From assembly GCA_963726755.1 (NCBI GenBank), contig CAVSDB010000003.1:868001-932000 (forward strand): a stretch of 64,000 nt of DNA, given 5' to 3'. The notes under the pieces were generated by a model. The model ran no database searches and was not told the DNA's origin. It saw only the letters and a list, made by a program, of their open reading frames with translations. Position 1 is the first letter of the stretch, and every line of letters starts with the position of its first letter. Positions 35,792 to 45,485 of this stretch are shown here, in pieces. The translations under genes were made by a program, and so were the position numbers. The stretch is from DATKIY01 sp963726755. GTDB taxonomy: Bacteria; Actinomycetota; Actinomycetes; JAHEKZ01.

Positions 35792-37453
35792 TTGAACACG
35801 TTGGCGAGCCATTCTCCAAAGAGCCTGATGATCACTGGTGCGCTGGCTGCGATCGTGGCCGCCAGCCAACTTGTCGTCGCAGTGGCGCCAGCGTCGGCAG
35901 ACGCGAGCGACTATCACCCACAGACGACGCTGGTCGCCGTCGCCAAGCCAACCGGAATGGCGACCGCGGCAGGGAAGATCTACGTCTCCGACGGCAACAC
36001 CGTGCAGGTGTTCTCTGCCTCGACTAACGCGCTCTTGGGAACGCTCACTGGCATGTTCGGAGCCACGTCACCTGTCGCCTCGGCGGATGGGTCTTTGGTG
36101 TATGTCGCCGAAAAGACTGGTTCAGTGATCACGGCAATCTCGACTGCCACTGACACCGTGGTGGCGAGCGGCGACACTACCGACTGCCCACACTCGCTGT
36201 CCGTCACGTCGACAACTGTGTGGTACCTCGTCGGCTGCGATGCGCCTTACAGCGTCAACACATTGCCTGCCGAAACACTTGCTGGTCCAGCGACTGTAGT
36301 TCCCGGCGTAACGACGAACTCCGACAATCGGACGGCCCTTCGGGTGGACGGCTCGAACCTCGCGTTGGTGAAGAGCAGCACGATCGAAGTTTATGCAGTA
36401 GACGCGTTGGATGCACTCACTTCTGGGGTAACCATCAATCCGCAATCGACCGATGGTGACGTTGCGATACACGGCAACAATCTATTCTTGGCTGACACCA
36501 CCAACTACGACTATCGCCGATACAATCTGGTCACGGGTTCACTCACTGCCTCGTACAGTGCAGAAACGTTCCCGAAGGCGCTCGCGGTATCACCGGACGG
36601 AACCCAACTTGGGCTTGGTGTCAACTCGCGCCGTATGACGACGGACTTTGGGTCTTCGATGCTGCGGCCGGGGTAGCGACGGTGCGAGGCTCGGTCGACG
36701 TCGGCGCGAGCACGTTCGCTGGCGTCACCGAGGTGGCATTCTCGGCGAACGGCAGTCGTCTTTACGCACTTGCGAAGTCCTGGAATGCAACAAGCGCGAG
36801 CGACGACTACTACCTCGTGACATCGACGACTGCAGCGCCGACGGCAACCGACGTCACGCTGTCGGTTACGTCACCGGCACAAGTACGGCCAACCACTGAC
36901 CGCCGACGCTGAGGTGATGGCCGGTGGAGACGCAGTAGTCGACGAAACGGTGACGTTCGTCGTCGATAGCAACGGGAGTACGCGCACTGTTCAGGAGCAG
37001 ACAGGTTCAGATGGCGTTGCTCATCTCTCGTTGGCGGTGAAGTATTCCGGTCAGGTCAAGGCCAAGGTGGGCGGTGACATCAATCGCATTAGCGGCACCT
37101 CCGCTTTCACGCCCTACCAGGCGCCGTCCAAGTTCACCATCGTGATGTCCAAGGCGGTTTCGATTAGGCACGGTGTGCACTACTACAAGTCGGTCAACGA
37201 TATCGCCGCAGCCGCGACACTCTCTCGGGCACGGCTCACCGCACTGGTTCATGGGCTGATCCAGGTGAAGAAGGCCGACGGTTGGCATACGACGTCCACG
37301 GAGAGTCTCTACACAGACACGCGCTCGGTCGTTGGTCTACACATGACCGGAGCAAAACGGCACACCGTGTATCGCTTCGGGTTCGTCTTCGATGGTGACT
37401 CGACTGGCGGCAAAGTAACCAGTTACACGCCGTCGTTCGCGCTAAACAAGTAA
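35792..37453 (+). CDS. Secreted beta-propeller protein with C-terminal Ig-like domain (two frameshifts)
   Basis: An exported protein of about 550 residues. After a signal peptide (LMITGALAAIVAASQLVVAV, then APASADAS) come YncE-like propeller blades (KIYVSDGNTVQVFSASTNAL, VVALSPDG-like LAVSPDGTQLGLG). An Ig-like segment (TADAEVMAGGDAVVDETVTF) and a final module (VSIRHGVHYYKSVNDI) follow. Frame changes at about 36628-36633 and 36885 are needed to read through; the joined text PYDDGLWVFDAAAGVATVRG is propeller-like. TTG 35792 is preceded by AGGGAG. Its neighbours are other exported surface proteins, with which it may act outside the cell. Confidence 0.7.
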
Positions 37454-37472
37454 CGGGGTCGCGCGAACGTAA

Positions 37473-38877
37473 CTAGCGCCGTCCGGACGGATGGCGAGAA
37501 ACGTACTGGCTCGGGCGACCTCCGATGAGTTGACCGAGTAGGACGCCGCCGGCCAAGGCGATAGCGATGCTCACGGCGTTGACGAGATAGCCGATGCCTT
37601 CGAATGGGTGCGACTGCGTCAGGGCAAGTAGTCCTTGATAGACCGCGAGCCCTGGGAGCAGCGGGACGATTGCTGGAACGGTCACGAGCACCGTCGGTAC
37701 GCGCAGGCGCGCGCCCATGAGTTTGCTGGCGAAGCCGATGGCGACGGCGGGTATGGCAGCGGCAGCACCCGGAGTCCCGAACAGGGCTTGCTGTTCTAGT
37801 CCGATGTGGATGGCGTACCCGATCGCCGCGACGAGGCCACACATGAGGGCCAGTTTGCGTGGCGACTGGTACGTAACAGCTGCTGAGATTGACGCGCACC
37901 CGGCCGCTACCAACGCCACTGTGATGATGGCGGCGTTGCTGTCGGATCGGACGATCACTTGCATCTGCACGTCGAATCGATCCGCTGCGACCAGTCCGAA
38001 GAGAACGCCAGCGACGATGCCGATCGTCGACACGGTGAGTTCGACGATGCGCGCAGCAGCGGTGAGAGAGAACGAACCGATTGCTTCTTGAGCGGCCACA
38101 ACTAGGCTCATCCCGGGCAGCAACATGATGATGCCGCCCACTACAACGAGTGATGCCTTTACTTTGACGTCGGTCTGGCTGATTCCTACTGCGGCGAGCG
38201 TGGCCATGAGGGCGAGCACCAGGTTGATGAAGAACGCGGGCGCTTTGTGGGTTGCCATCCAAACGCCGACGTACCCGGTGATCGTTGCAACTATGAACGC
38301 GGCGACTGCCGTGAGTGGTTCGCCACCTAGTTCCAAGGTGACTGCAGCGGACAACGTGCCCGATGCAAGAACGACCATCCAACGTCGGAATGGTCGTCTG
38401 AGCTTCTCTACGTCGCGAAGGTGTAGCCGGGAGGTCAAGCGGATCGAGTTTGCCTTCGACCAGGTCGAGCACGAGTTGGTGCGTTGCTGCGACCCGGGCG
38501 TAGTGCAACGAACGGCCGCGAACAACGCGCATGTCGGTGACGCCAGGGTGATCGTCGGCAGGGGGAATGCTGATGATGATCGACGTGTAGGTCGTATCCA
38601 CCTCGAAGTTGCGAAGACCCAGCGCATCGCCGACCGCGAAAACTGCCGCCTCGACATCCTCGGTTGGTGCGCCACCGGCGAGCAAGAGCGTCCCAACACG
38701 TAGCGCCATCTGCGCTGCCTGGTCGATCTCCGCTGCGCGTTCGGTGGTGGATTCGTGGAGTCGGGGATAGACCGACCGCGTCGGCGTCCGAACCTTTGGG
38801 ATCGGCGCTGTTTCGCCGCGCCACAACGCCGACCGCCAACGTTTGGGGTCCGGGGGAGGCTTGGGTGCTTCGGCCAC
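37473..38877 (-). CDS. ThrE-like threonine/serine exporter family protein (frameshifted)
   Basis: A membrane exporter with the ThrE layout. The cytoplasmic N-terminal domain contains ALRVGTLLLAGGAPTEDVE and VDTTYTSIIISIP, and about ten membrane helices follow in two blocks (TLSAAVTLELGGEPLTAVAA; IVPLLPGLAVYQGLLALTQ). The frame changes at about 38430-38440 between DLVEGKLDPL and SRLHLRDVEKLRRP. It begins 19 bases after the stop of an AAA-type ATPase gene and may be cotranscribed with it. Confidence 0.82.
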
Positions 38878-38895
38878 GTCGTCAGTATCCGCCTG

Positions 38896-40020
38896 TTAGC
38901 CCAACCGCTGTTCGCGGACCCAGCCAGCAAGGAGCGGATCGACGACGCGATGTCCGGACCGCGCGTTCGAATCCACGATGAGATCCCCTCGGTCGATGAG
39001 CCGTTGCAGCGACGATCGAACGGCGCCTCCCCGGGAGGCACCCGACTGGCGCGCGTAGGGACGTTGCTGCTGCGCGATGGCTGCTAGTACCCGACGCTGG
39101 CCGTTCGGCAACTCGGTCCACAGCGAACGGAACTCGTCCGCCAGATTTGCGAGGAGTCGATCGCTGGCGGCGGCGAGCGTCGCGGCGTCAGCCGTGCCGC
39201 CGGATTCCAACTCCTGCCAGAGGGCATGGGCGACGAGCACTGTGCGTTGCGGATGCCCCTGCGTCATGTCGAGTAGAGGGCCGAGCGCTTCGCCCACGTT
39301 CTTGCCCGTGTCGGCGAAGCGTGTGCTGATGAAGTCGGCGCAGGCGTCCACCGGTAGTGGTCCGAGGATGACTGGCTGGGCCTGGGCGTAGAACGCGCGA
39401 CGTCGATCGGTAAACAGCGCGGTCATCATCCCGACGTGCGAACCCGCGAAAACGTAGCTGGCTGCGTCGCCGTGGTGCTGGATTGCGGCGCGAAGGATGG
39501 CGTCAGCCTTTCCCTCGGCGGCAACGATCTCCTGGAATTCGTCGAAGACGACGAGTACGCGCGTACCGAACTTGCGATGGATGCGCAGCGGTAGGTCAAG
39601 TCGCTCGGCCAGCGACGACGTGGTCGGTAGCAGGTGGGCTGACGCCGAGACCGGCCCGGCGCCGGCAGTCAGGGTGGGGCGGAGCGTACGTCGGACGCCG
39701 TCGAACCATCGTGCGGCGGCGCCCGTCAGCGATGTCGAGTACGCACGTTCGATCCGTTCGGCGACCTCGCCAAGGTTGAGCACGCCGAAGAAGTCCACGT
39801 AGACCCCCGTCCAGCCGTCGGCCTCGGCCTCACCGATCACGCGGCGGAGCAGGGACGTCTTGCCGTAACGCCTAGGGGCGACGACGCGGGAGTTGTTGCC
39901 TTCTCGTGCCGCAGCCAGGAGGGCGTCGGTTTCGTCGTCGCGGTCGATCAGGTCGTCAATCCCCACGGGGCTGGAGTACCGGAACGGGTTCACCGGTTCG
40001 GGGATGCGTCTGCGGGCCAT
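38896..40020 (-). CDS. STAND-like ATPase (ATPase_2 / archaeal-type ATPase family)
   Basis: A 374-residue ATPase. The start NPFRYSSPVGIDDLIDRDDE is the typical ATPase_2 entry motif, with P-loop VVAPRRYGKTSLLRRVIGEA and Walker B VLVVFDEFQEIV. A sensor-region GSHVGMMTALFTD follows, and the C-terminal winged-helix part has QSGASRGGAVRSSLQRLIDR. Proteins of this group often act as regulators, or as remnants of mobile elements; the role here is unknown. It is followed closely by the ThrE-like gene. Confidence 0.82.
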   Translation of the reverse strand: MARRRIPEPVNPFRYSSPVGIDDLIDRDDETDALLAAAREGNNSRVVAPRRYGKTSLLRRVIGEAEADGWTGVYVDFFGVLNLGEVAERIERAYSTSLTGAAARWFDGVRRTLRPTLTAGAGPVSASAHLLPTTSSLAERLDLPLRIHRKFGTRVLVVFDEFQEIVAAEGKADAILRAAIQHHGDAASYVFAGSHVGMMTALFTDRRRAFYAQAQPVILGPLPVDACADFISTRFADTGKNVGEALGPLLDMTQGHPQRTVLVAHALWQELESGGTADAATLAAASDRLLANLADEFRSLWTELPNGQRRVLAAIAQQQRPYARQSGASRGGAVRSSLQRLIDRGDLIVDSNARSGHRVVDPLLAGWVREQRLG

Positions 40021-40086
40021 GCTCTTAAGAGTAGAGCCCAGCGGCGACAGTTCTCCGAGCCAAGCGAGGTTGCTAGCCCGGCAGGT

Positions 40087-41493
40087 CTATGAGCCGGACT
40101 TACTGCGACGGCGGACGGGCTTGCGCGCGGGACCACTGTGTGGACCATTGTGCTTGCTCCGTCCTGACGTCCTGGGTTCAGCGGTGCGGGGGGCAGCCGA
40201 GCGAGGTGGCCGGCCCTTAGCGGTGTTCGGACGTTGCCCGCGGCTGCGTGAACCAGACGGCTTGGCCGTCTGCGGCTTGTCGACGATGAGTTCGCGCACT
40301 GGTTTGCCTGACGGAGTGCGCGCACCGGTGACCTTCACGAGTACGTCGTGGCCAGGGGAGACCTTCGCAGTCTTCGCCGAGATGCCAGCCTTGCTGGCCA
40401 ACCGCTCGAAGTCCTTGCGTTGCGGTGGAAGCACCAACGTGACGACGGTGCCTGATTCGCCAGCGCGAGCAGTACGTCCGGCGCGGTGCAGGTAGTCCTT
40501 GTGATCCGCCGCGGGGTCGACGTGCACGACCAGGTCGATGCCGTCGATGTGGATTCCTCGCGCGGCGACGTCGGTTGCGACGAGCGCCCGGATCCGACCG
40601 TCGCGGAATGCCTGCAGGGTCCGGTTACGAGCGTTCTGCGTCTTACCACCGTGCAACGCGCCAGCTTGCACGCCGGACTGACCCAGTTGCTTCGCGAGTC
40701 GATCGGCACCGTGCTTGGTCCGCACGAACATCAGGGTGCGTCCCTGTCGGTTGGCGATGGACGCAGTGACGTCGTGCTTGTCGTTAGGCGCCACCAACAT
40801 GACGTGGTGATCCATGGTGTTGATCGAGGCGGTTGTCGGCGCGGTCGAGTGCGTCACGGGGTTAACGAGGTAACGCTTCACCAGCGTGTTGACGTCGCGG
40901 TCGAGGGTTGCCGAGAACAGCAACTTCTGACTGGTGGCAGGCATGTGGTCGAGCAATGCGGTGACCGCCGGCATGAAGCCCATGTCGGCCATGTGATCGG
41001 CCTCATCGAGTACGACAACCCGTACGGTCGACAGGTCACACGCGCGACGGTCCACCAGGTCAGTGAGACGTCCAGGAGTCGCAATAACGAGTTCAACCCC
41101 GCGGCGCAGGGCGTCGATCTGCTTTCCGATCGATAGTCCGCCAACCACGACCTTGGTGCGAAGTTTCAGTGAGTGGGCCAACGGCTCGAGCGCATCGTTG
41201 ACCTGCAGTGCTAGTTCGCGGGTGGGGACCATCACGACGGCTAGGGGCTGCTTGCTCTTGGCTTGCTGTCCTTCAAGCAAGGTAAGAACCGCCAGCCCGA
41301 ACGCCAGAGTCTTGCCGGACCCAGTCTGTCCGCGGCCCAGAACGTCGCGGCGTCCGATCGCGTCGGGCAGCGTGGCCGCCTGAATGGGGAATGGGGAGTC
41401 GATGCCGTGACGTGACAGCGCCTTTACCAGGCGCTCGGGCACGCCGAGCTCAGCAAACGACAGTCTTTCTTCGGGCAGGGTAATTCCAGACAT
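40087..41493 (-). CDS. DEAD-box RNA helicase
   Basis: An ATP-dependent RNA helicase with all motifs: Q-motif FPIQAATLPDAI, motif I GQTGSGKT, Ia PTRELA, Ib TPGR, II DEAD, III SAT, V ATDVAARGIHI and VI HRAGRTARAG. The last ~100 residues are a basic, arginine/proline-rich tail (RSRGQRPNTAKGRPPRSAAP), as in RhlE-like cold-inducible helicases. ATG 41493 is preferred because SGITLPEERLSFAELG is the conserved beginning. The leader upstream contains two hairpins that may regulate it. Confidence 0.93.
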   Translation of the reverse strand: MSGITLPEERLSFAELGVPERLVKALSRHGIDSPFPIQAATLPDAIGRRDVLGRGQTGSGKTLAFGLAVLTLLEGQQAKSKQPLAVVMVPTRELALQVNDALEPLAHSLKLRTKVVVGGLSIGKQIDALRRGVELVIATPGRLTDLVDRRACDLSTVRVVVLDEADHMADMGFMPAVTALLDHMPATSQKLLFSATLDRDVNTLVKRYLVNPVTHSTAPTTASINTMDHHVMLVAPNDKHDVTASIANRQGRTLMFVRTKHGADRLAKQLGQSGVQAGALHGGKTQNARNRTLQAFRDGRIRALVATDVAARGIHIDGIDLVVHVDPAADHKDYLHRAGRTARAGESGTVVTLVLPPQRKDFERLASKAGISAKTAKVSPGHDVLVKVTGARTPSGKPVRELIVDKPQTAKPSGSRSRGQRPNTAKGRPPRSAAPRTAEPRTSGRSKHNGPHSGPARKPVRRRSKSGS

Positions 41494-41503
41494 GCAAAAG
41501 CCT

Positions 41504-41568
41504 TCCAAGACGTGGCACGTCTTGGTTCAGCCAGTAAACGGCGGAGTGGTGACGGGCCCGGTTCGTAA
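41504..41568 (-). promoter_or_regulatory. Two-hairpin leader of the DEAD-box helicase gene
   Basis: Directly upstream of the helicase ribosome site is a perfect 9-bp stem (CCAAGACGT-GGC-ACGTCTTGG, 41504-41524). A second inverted repeat (GGTTCGT-AAAG-ACGAACC, about 41551-41568) lies further upstream. A structured 5' leader is common for cold-inducible helicase mRNAs; the mechanism here is inferred. Confidence 0.55.
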
Positions 41569-41662
41569 AGACGAACCGCCGGTGATCGCGCGCCCAGTGG
41601 CGCGGCGAATGAAACTCCACAATAACAGCGAGTGATAGCAAACGACGAATCGTGAGTTAGGT

Positions 41663-41731
41663 CACGCAGCGAACCATCAGCGCCCCACGCAGCGAACCAT
41701 TAGCGCTCCGCGCACCGAACCAATAGAGCAG
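41663..41731. repeat. Three 23-bp tandem repeats at the 3' end of the lipid kinase gene
   Basis: Units start at 41663, 41686 and 41709. The first two differ at only two positions; the third is diverged. They overlap the kinase stop codon at 41700-41702. Slippage here may have altered the C-terminus of the kinase. Confidence 0.7.
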
Positions 41732-42597
41732 CCGGCAACATGCGGACGACAAACCCGTATCCCTCGGACACGATGTCTCCGTCGATTTGGCGGGGTCGCG
41801 CGCGGTGCGTGGAGACCACCACCTTGGTACCGCGGAGCAACGTTCGGGCTGGGTCCTCGGCGTTTGGTCGCGACCGAAGGATCCCCCACGACGTGCGTGC
41901 ATAGTCCGTAAGCGTCGTTGGATCGAAGACCATAACCTCGAGTAGCCCGTCGTCAGGTTCTGACTCGGGAAGCAGCGTGAGGCCACCAATGAGGGTGCCG
42001 ACGTTGGCGATCAGGCAGGTGCGCCCGTAAAACGAAAACTCCGGTCCGTCGTCTACTTGGACGCGCATGCGCAAGGGGTGTTGGCGCATCGTCTTGACCG
42101 CTTGTAGCGCGTACGCCCCCCAACCCAACCGCGACTTGCTGCGCTCCGAAACGTCCATCATCTCGGCGTCCCAGCCGGTTCCGCACATCACGGTGGAGAT
42201 CTGCTGTTCACCTCGCCCCAGCGATACCGACATCAGGTCGATTGGACGGGTCCGTCCGGTGTAGGCGACGCGCAGGGCTGGCATGAGGTCGAGGGGTACG
42301 TCGAGATTGCGCGCCAACAAGTTGCCTGTCCCAGCGGGTAGTAGTGCAACTGGCACCTTGCTATGCGCTAACCCGGTGGCGATCGCCGTAATCGTGCCGT
42401 CGCCCCCGAAACCAAGGACGAGGTCGGCCTCTTGGTCAACGCATTCTTGTGCGAGGCCAGCGCCGGTGTCCTCGGGTGTCGTAAACAGCCAGTCGGGCGG
42501 CTCGTGACCGAGTTGACGTAACGAAGGCCGCCACCTGTCGGCGCACGAGGTCGGCGTCCCCCACCTTTGTGGGGTTGGCGATGACGACGGACTTCAC
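41700..42597 (-). CDS. Diacylglycerol/sphingosine kinase-family lipid kinase (frameshifted)
   Basis: A DAGK-catalytic-domain protein, probably a lipid kinase of the DgkB/YegS type. The N-terminal part starts SVVIANPTKVGDADLVRRQ. After removal of one surplus base at about 42519 it continues AAFVRQLGHEPPDW, GFGGDGTITAIATGLA and LLPAGTGNLLARNLDVPLD, the nucleotide-binding motifs. The C-terminal beta domain (IDGDIVSEGYGFVVRMLPAA) ends in a short tail inside a tandem repeat. The GTG start at 42597 gives a normal length of about 299 residues. Confidence 0.85.
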
Positions 42598-42655
42598 GGC
42601 AGTCACGGTACGACCTCGCTAGGCGGTATCTGACACCGCGTGGTTCGCTAGCGTC

Positions 42656-43165
42656 GTGCGCATCAGAACCCCACTCGGCGACCTACCCGCGTGGGCAGTG
42701 GTCGGAGGGAACGTGGTGTTCTGGCCCTGCTGGACGGCGGCGGTGGGCTATTTGGCAGCGCGAACCCCTGACGCCCGATTCGCCACCGACGACTGGGTTA
42801 CCCGACCTCGGGGATTTGAGCGCGAGGGCCGTTGGTACCGCGACCGACTCCAGATCGACCGCTGGAAGGACCGACTACCTGAAGCAGGCGCAGCGTTTGG
42901 CGGCTTCACCAAGCGATCGATGGGGTCGGTCGATCACCTCGCACTTGAACAATTCGAGCTCGAGACCCGTAGGGCAGAACACGCACATTGGGCAATGGCG
43001 GCGGGTGTCGCGCTCACCGCGCTGTGGAACCCCTGGTGGGGGGTTCCGGTAAACGCGGTGGTTGCCGTCGGCAGCAACGTGCCCTGCATTGCTATTCAGC
43101 GGTACAACCGGGCTCGACTGCATTCGATCCTGGGTCGTCGCTGTCGCGCTACATCCGGTCGATGA
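42656..43165 (+). CDS. CrtO-like glycosyl-4,4'-diaponeurosporenoate acyltransferase family protein
   Basis: A 169-residue membrane protein of the family that includes staphyloxanthin acyltransferase CrtO. The central signature is GFEREGRWYRDRLQIDRWKD followed by AGAAFGGFTKRS. Hydrophobic helices lie near the N-terminus (WAVVGGNVVFWPCWTAAVGY) and near the C-terminus (WAMAAGVALTALWNPWWGVP), and the ending IQRYNRARLHSIL is typical. No carotenoid genes are nearby, so the substrate may be another glycolipid. GTG start; convergent 17-base overlap with the L,D-transpeptidase gene. Confidence 0.78.
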   Translation: MRIRTPLGDLPAWAVVGGNVVFWPCWTAAVGYLAARTPDARFATDDWVTRPRGFEREGRWYRDRLQIDRWKDRLPEAGAAFGGFTKRSMGSVDHLALEQFELETRRAEHAHWAMAAGVALTALWNPWWGVPVNAVVAVGSNVPCIAIQRYNRARLHSILGRRCRATSGR

Positions 43166-43910
43166 CGTCGCGCGGCCCCATGACAATCACTGGATTCAGA
43201 GCGGGATCGAGCCAGCGCAAGATTTGACGCATATTCGAGCGGCCGACCGATACGCAGCCGGCCGTGGCGCTCGTCCCGTTGACGTGCAAGAAAATCCCGC
43301 CGCCCTTACGAGTGTTCGCTGGTTCAGTTGCGATGCGTTGCCCATTGCGGTTGACGATGCCGCTCGGCAAGTTGTAGTCGAGGACCACGGCGTATCGGTA
43401 CTGCTTTCGGTAGCTACGCAGGTTCTCGGCCCAAGACTTGCGCCACTTCGAATGTGGAGCTCGGTGGAACTGCACGACGTTGTATGTCTTGGGGTCAGTG
43501 GGGTCGTAGGGCCACCAGTCGTTGGCATCGACGACGCGGTAGTTGAGGTCAACTCCATTCGGCTTGGCAAGGCCGAATCCGCGCAGCAGGTCGAACGTGC
43601 CGGCCGGAGTCTTCCCGGTGTCTTGAAGGCGGTTCTGTGCTTTGCGAAATCCGCTCCACCCAATCCGCGCTTTAACCGGTCCCAGCGTGCGCTGCCACTT
43701 GCCGTCGTCGGACTGTTGCCACGCTTGTAGTCGCGCGTAGCTGGTGTCCCAATTCGCGGATGTAACGACCACAACCTGGCGACTGCCGTCGAGGTGCGTC
43801 AACCGTTCGGGCAAGGCGGGGTGGGCTGCGTTGGCTGGAATGCCAACCGTCGCAACACCGATGGCCATTGCGGCAGCCAACGTTGCAGCGAAACGGTTAC
43901 TTGGACGCAT
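43149..43910 (-). CDS. Secreted L,D-transpeptidase (YkuD/ErfK family)
   Basis: An exported 253-residue protein with signal peptide FAATLAAAMAIGVATVGIPA, ending NAAHP. The catalytic segment is HVNGTSATAGCVSVG, with the histidine and cysteine of the YkuD domain. RTLGPVKARIGWSGF and TPAGTFDLLRGFGL are typical of the LPXTG-free subfamily that lacks a LysM. It would crosslink or modify peptidoglycan, or attach proteins to it. The gene stands alone on the minus strand. Confidence 0.85.
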   Translation of the reverse strand: MRPSNRFAATLAAAMAIGVATVGIPANAAHPALPERLTHLDGSRQVVVVTSANWDTSYARLQAWQQSDDGKWQRTLGPVKARIGWSGFRKAQNRLQDTGKTPAGTFDLLRGFGLAKPNGVDLNYRVVDANDWWPYDPTDPKTYNVVQFHRAPHSKWRKSWAENLRSYRKQYRYAVVLDYNLPSGIVNRNGQRIATEPANTRKGGGIFLHVNGTSATAGCVSVGRSNMRQILRWLDPALNPVIVMGPRDVIDRM

Positions 43911-43961
43911 ATCGTCAAGTATCGGCTGGGGGGTCGTCGGCTTAACCGCGTGGGCTGGCGA

Positions 43962-45485
43962 TCAACTGCGGGGCAGCATGCCAGCAACGACCGCCGCGCC
44001 GAGAACCGAGCGTGGCGCGTACGGAGCACGCCACATTCCCCCGTGTAGCGCTTGATCAACAAACAGCAGATAGGGCTCGTCCAGGGGTACGTGTGGATGC
44101 GCAGTCGACGAAGGGTTGCGTAAGTCGTGAATAAGCAGGGCAGCCATCAAGGTGCTGCTGGTGTCTGGTTCGAAGATCTGCAATCCGAATCGATAGGCGC
44201 CGCCGTACGCCGTTGCGAGCAGTTGACTACGAACAACCGAGGCCGTTGTCGTAGCGGGTCCAACGTTGATCGACACGAACGTCCCGCGGTCACGCGCGCG
44301 CTGCGCCCGCCAACGTTGTATCCGTTTCGCGACTGCGTAGTTGACACCTTGCTGCGGCACCAATGCATCGGCAACCGCGAATCGTTGTCCACTGGCAGTA
44401 CTGGAAATGAGGGAGTAGTTCGGGCGGTACAGCCGACCGCCTGACATACCGCGGACGGCGTTGACCCACGTTCCCGCATGCGCGTAGCGCTGTCGTGATG
44501 ACTCGGCCACGGCATCGGGGACGATATAGGCGTCAGTAGGAGTCGCGATGTAGGCCAATCCGATGTCACGGCGCCGGGTGAGCAGGTATTCGATGATTGA
44601 GTCGACGGCGGCGGTGCAGCGAAGGTGTGTGGCGCCCGTCGCGTAGACGTAGTCGCCGAGGATGAACGGACCTGGATGGTTCGACAGCCACGATGCAATC
44701 TCTGGCGCCTCGGTGATGACATCGGCGCCAGCTAGGCGCGCAACGTCGTAGTCGCTCATGTCTGCTGACGTCGCTCGGCGAGTTGGCAGGATCAAAGTTC
44801 CTGGAGTGGTTCGGGCGTAGGCGATCAGTCCCGCCCACGTATCGTTGCCCGGAAGGTCGATAGCGATCACTCGACATCCCCATGCCAGCAATGGTCTAAG
44901 CGGCCCCATTTCGGACGCGGCTCCGAACACCGCAACCGTGAGATCGCTGAGGTCGAACCACTCGGGGTGTTGGATCGCTCGATGAATTGCGGCGCCAAAT
45001 GAGGGCTCCGCAACACCATCGGTCAACCAACGGTCCAGTTGGCGCAGCAAGTTCTCGTCGGTCAGTCGCTGCCCTCCAAGTGGAACCGTCAGGGGATCGA
45101 GTAACCGCGGACCCGTCCCTTCGACGACGTAGGAGTGGAAGTAGTCAGCACGTGGTGTGTTGAGCGCTTCTGCCATGCTCACTTCAGTACCTTGCCTGCG
45201 ATGATGCATCTCTTCGTGCACGGCGTGCAGTCCGTCGATCGCGATCAACGAACCGTGTTGATGCGCCGACAGTCGGGTGAGTTCGCGTAGGTGCGGGATG
45301 TATCTGGTTCGCCACTTGGTCTCGTAGCGGGCCAACTCGTGAGTCGCGGTGTCAATGCGCGCGGTGGCGGCCGCGATGATTCGCTGACCTGTTGAGAGCG
45401 AACTCCGAGCGCCGTCGCGCAGGGGAAAGACAACCCCAGCGTCGGACGCTGGACCGGTCGTGGAGGGTGCGGCGGGTCGCCTCAT
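43962..45485 (-). CDS. Unknown conserved protein with Rossmann-like core, coupled to tsaC
   Basis: A 507-residue protein that I cannot assign to a named family. The middle contains a nucleotide-binding-like turn (VAVFGAASEMGPLRPLLAWG) followed by CRVIAIDLP, as in SAM- or NAD-binding Rossmann folds. N-terminal helices (AAATARIDTATHELARYETK) and a C-terminal part (YRFGLQIFEPDTSSTLMAAL) flank it. No signal peptide or membrane segment is clear. Its start overlaps the tsaC stop in ATGA, so it is translationally coupled to a tRNA-modification gene, which may hint at function. Confidence 0.7.
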   Translation of the reverse strand: MRRPAAPSTTGPASDAGVVFPLRDGARSSLSTGQRIIAAATARIDTATHELARYETKWRTRYIPHLRELTRLSAHQHGSLIAIDGLHAVHEEMHHRRQGTEVSMAEALNTPRADYFHSYVVEGTGPRLLDPLTVPLGGQRLTDENLLRQLDRWLTDGVAEPSFGAAIHRAIQHPEWFDLSDLTVAVFGAASEMGPLRPLLAWGCRVIAIDLPGNDTWAGLIAYARTTPGTLILPTRRATSADMSDYDVARLAGADVITEAPEIASWLSNHPGPFILGDYVYATGATHLRCTAAVDSIIEYLLTRRRDIGLAYIATPTDAYIVPDAVAESSRQRYAHAGTWVNAVRGMSGGRLYRPNYSLISSTASGQRFAVADALVPQQGVNYAVAKRIQRWRAQRARDRGTFVSINVGPATTTASVVRSQLLATAYGGAYRFGLQIFEPDTSSTLMAALLIHDLRNPSSTAHPHVPLDEPYLLFVDQALHGGMWRAPYAPRSVLGAAVVAGMLPRS

